Below the pieces are notes generated by a model, which was given only the letters and a program-made list of their open reading frames with translations, searched no databases and had not been told where the DNA came from. The position numbers and the translations under genes were made by a program. A stretch of DNA of 64,000 bases from Climacium dendroides (taxonomy: Eukaryota; Streptophyta; Bryopsida; Hypnales; Climaciaceae), in the NCBI GenBank assembly GCA_950106755.1, contig OX467091.1:15207538-15271537 (forward strand). The letters are read 5' to 3'. Below, one piece after another: positions 60,253 to 64,000 of the stretch; position 1 is the stretch's first letter, and each line of letters starts with the position of its first letter.

Positions 60253-60659
60253 CCCATCCTCTATTGAATTTTGTGGTACCCTATAAATTGCCAATGGAAT
60301 TTTGGTTAGTAATACATGGTTCCTACCTTACAAGGTGATCCATATTTTGAAAATCTTTGTTTGTCTCTTAACCCTGAAACGCCACAATCGCCATTCTCAT
60401 GGCACCAATGAATTGTAAAGTTGTTGAAAACATTTTTTCATTCCCTTTTTTTTTGTTGACCTTTCATGTTGGGTTATAAAGAGTATGCAATTGAATTTGA
60501 ACTCTTGCTAGTATTTTTCTTCATATAAATGGGAAGTTAGTAAAAAAAATAGATTACAAAATATGTTGTTTTAGTGTACTTGGGGAAGTTGTTGCTCATT
60601 GCTCTAAATTTAGGATACATTTTCTCTCATTGGAAGGCTAGGCATTGTGAAAATCATCC

Positions 60660-60840
60660 TTTATAGTACAATGTGAATGTGAATTCAAAAACCCAAAGAA
60701 CACTCATTAGAAGTCAAACTTGCTTTGCAAAATATCCTCTTTTTGCACAAAATTCCAAAGATGGAACACAATTTTGTCTTACATAGAAGGATTCTTTGTC
60801 ATCCTTCTGGCCACTCTAGTCCGCAGGGCGGGTTAACATT
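60660..60840 (-). repeat. Family B arm, inverted solitary copy
   Basis: GAAGGATTCTTTGTCATCC, TTTGTCTTACATAG and AGAAGTCAAACTTGCTT are the inverse of the family B arm, as in the right arm of 19831-20287. Confidence 0.6.
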
Positions 60841-60896
60841 TATAGGAGAATTTTTGGGTATCCCCACCTTCTCTGATTTTTGGGATTTCTAGGGTT

Positions 60897-60948
60897 AAGA
60901 AACATTAGGCATGATAAGAAACATTAGGCATGATAAGAAACATTGATG
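60897..60948. repeat. 19-bp tandem repeat, 2.6 copies
   Basis: AAGAAACATTAGGCATGAT starts at 60897, 60916 and 60935 with no differences before the last copy breaks off. Confidence 0.9.
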
Positions 60949-61630
60949 AATCGGTTACAACCAAACTATTACGGTAAGCTAAAATCGAATACTACTAACT
61001 TGGACCAAAGATTGATGAGATGGTCAGAGGGTTAGAGTGGGACACGCTAGATTACAAGAAGAATCATCCTGACTGTTTAGAGAAATTCTACTAAATCAGA
61101 GAGAGGCTTCTAGATTACACATTATTTTTGCTTCGATCCACCTCCTCGATGAAAAACAGTAATACGCCCTGATGAATTTCTGCCAGCAGACTTTTTTTTA
61201 AATGAAAAGTTCGCAAGATTCATAAAACTATCCGTCATTGCAGAAAAAGAAAGTTTTTTAAGAGTAAAGTTTCCTAAGTGTTCAGAGATTTGTAGTTCAA
61301 AACTCTTTTCTGCCGAACCAACTATCAAACCACAGTATACTATCCAGATCTACGAAGTGAGTCATCTGGAATAACAATCTCACAGCCTTTCCCTTTTTAA
61401 ATTATCAGGATTTTCACGTCCACACCGCCTTACACAACATACAAGACGCGTTTACAACCATCTTGAATAAATCCTACGACCGTCTTCGTACCACTGTACA
61501 ATAAATACACCTACAGAACAGTACATATGAACTGTCATATGCCACAGAACAAGCACTTCTCAAAGAGGGTTGCTATCATCTTCTCTGGCTCAAGGAATTA
61601 AAACAAATTTCAATATGGAGCGGCTCATCT

Positions 61631-63885
<2,255 letters not shown>

Positions 63886-64000
63886 CTAACAAAACACAAC
63901 AATATCAGTTTCCAAACTATATAACAACCACATCGATAATAGCAAAACTGAAAAATTTACGGATTAAGACTTGCGGATCTTGCTCATTGCTACAAGCCAT
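63886..64000 (-). other. Intron of the aspartic protease running off the window
   Basis: On the minus strand this ends in TTTTGTTAG immediately before the exon starting [10 protein letters not shown]. No exon features are visible up to the edge, so the preceding exon lies outside. Confidence 0.75.

Overview
This is a nuclear window from a land plant. The genes have many short introns with GT-AG borders. Arabidopsis-type TTTAGGG-like motifs occur, and the four recognisable genes belong to plant families: a plant HLH-ACT regulator, a Shewanella-like phosphatase of the SLP1 type, a family 1 UDP-glycosyltransferase with a plant PSPG box, and a phytepsin-type aspartic protease with a saposin-like insert. 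Spacers are very AT-rich, CpG-poor and full of small inverted-repeat elements; gene islands keep CpG. I cannot name the species. A non-seed plant (moss, liverwort, fern or lycophyte) is plausible but not proven.

Layout. 1-7.9 kb: AT-rich spacer with two tandem repeat arrays, a truncated copy of a terminal-inverted-repeat family, and a clean 1.0-kb non-autonomous CACTA element with a 3-bp target duplication. 7.9-9.6 kb: anonymous CpG-containing stretch with unassigned open frames. 9.7-14.2 kb: HLH-ACT gene (minus strand) with an unresolved 5' region. 14.1-15.4 kb: a 460-bp tandem triplication at the edge of the island. 15.4-35 kb: AT-rich spacer with at least five dispersed repeat families, hairpin-type MITEs, a TATA-bearing non-coding segment and a decayed, possibly retroposed coding fragment. 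35.1-40.5 kb: nine-exon SLP1-type phosphatase (minus strand), whose third intron contains tandem copies of itself and its splice borders. 40.9-43.7 kb: a small Stowaway-like MITE and a 2.1-kb CACTA-like element carrying a long palindrome. 43.8-50.5 kb: CpG-containing island ending in a three-exon UDP-glycosyltransferase (plus strand). 50.5-61 kb: AT-rich spacer with a small isolated CpG-rich open frame at 53.3-53.6 kb, a Stowaway-like element and more repeat copies. 61.6-64 kb: 3' two-thirds of an aspartic protease (minus strand), continuing past the right edge.

The four genes are unrelated in pathway and do not look like a cluster. I assembled exons by hand from splice sites, frame continuity and protein-family resemblance; all internal phases of the four genes agree. 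No previously undescribed system stands out strongly. The best leads are the isolated CpG-rich open frame at 53.3 kb, the TIR element families, and the replicated splice borders in the phosphatase intron.
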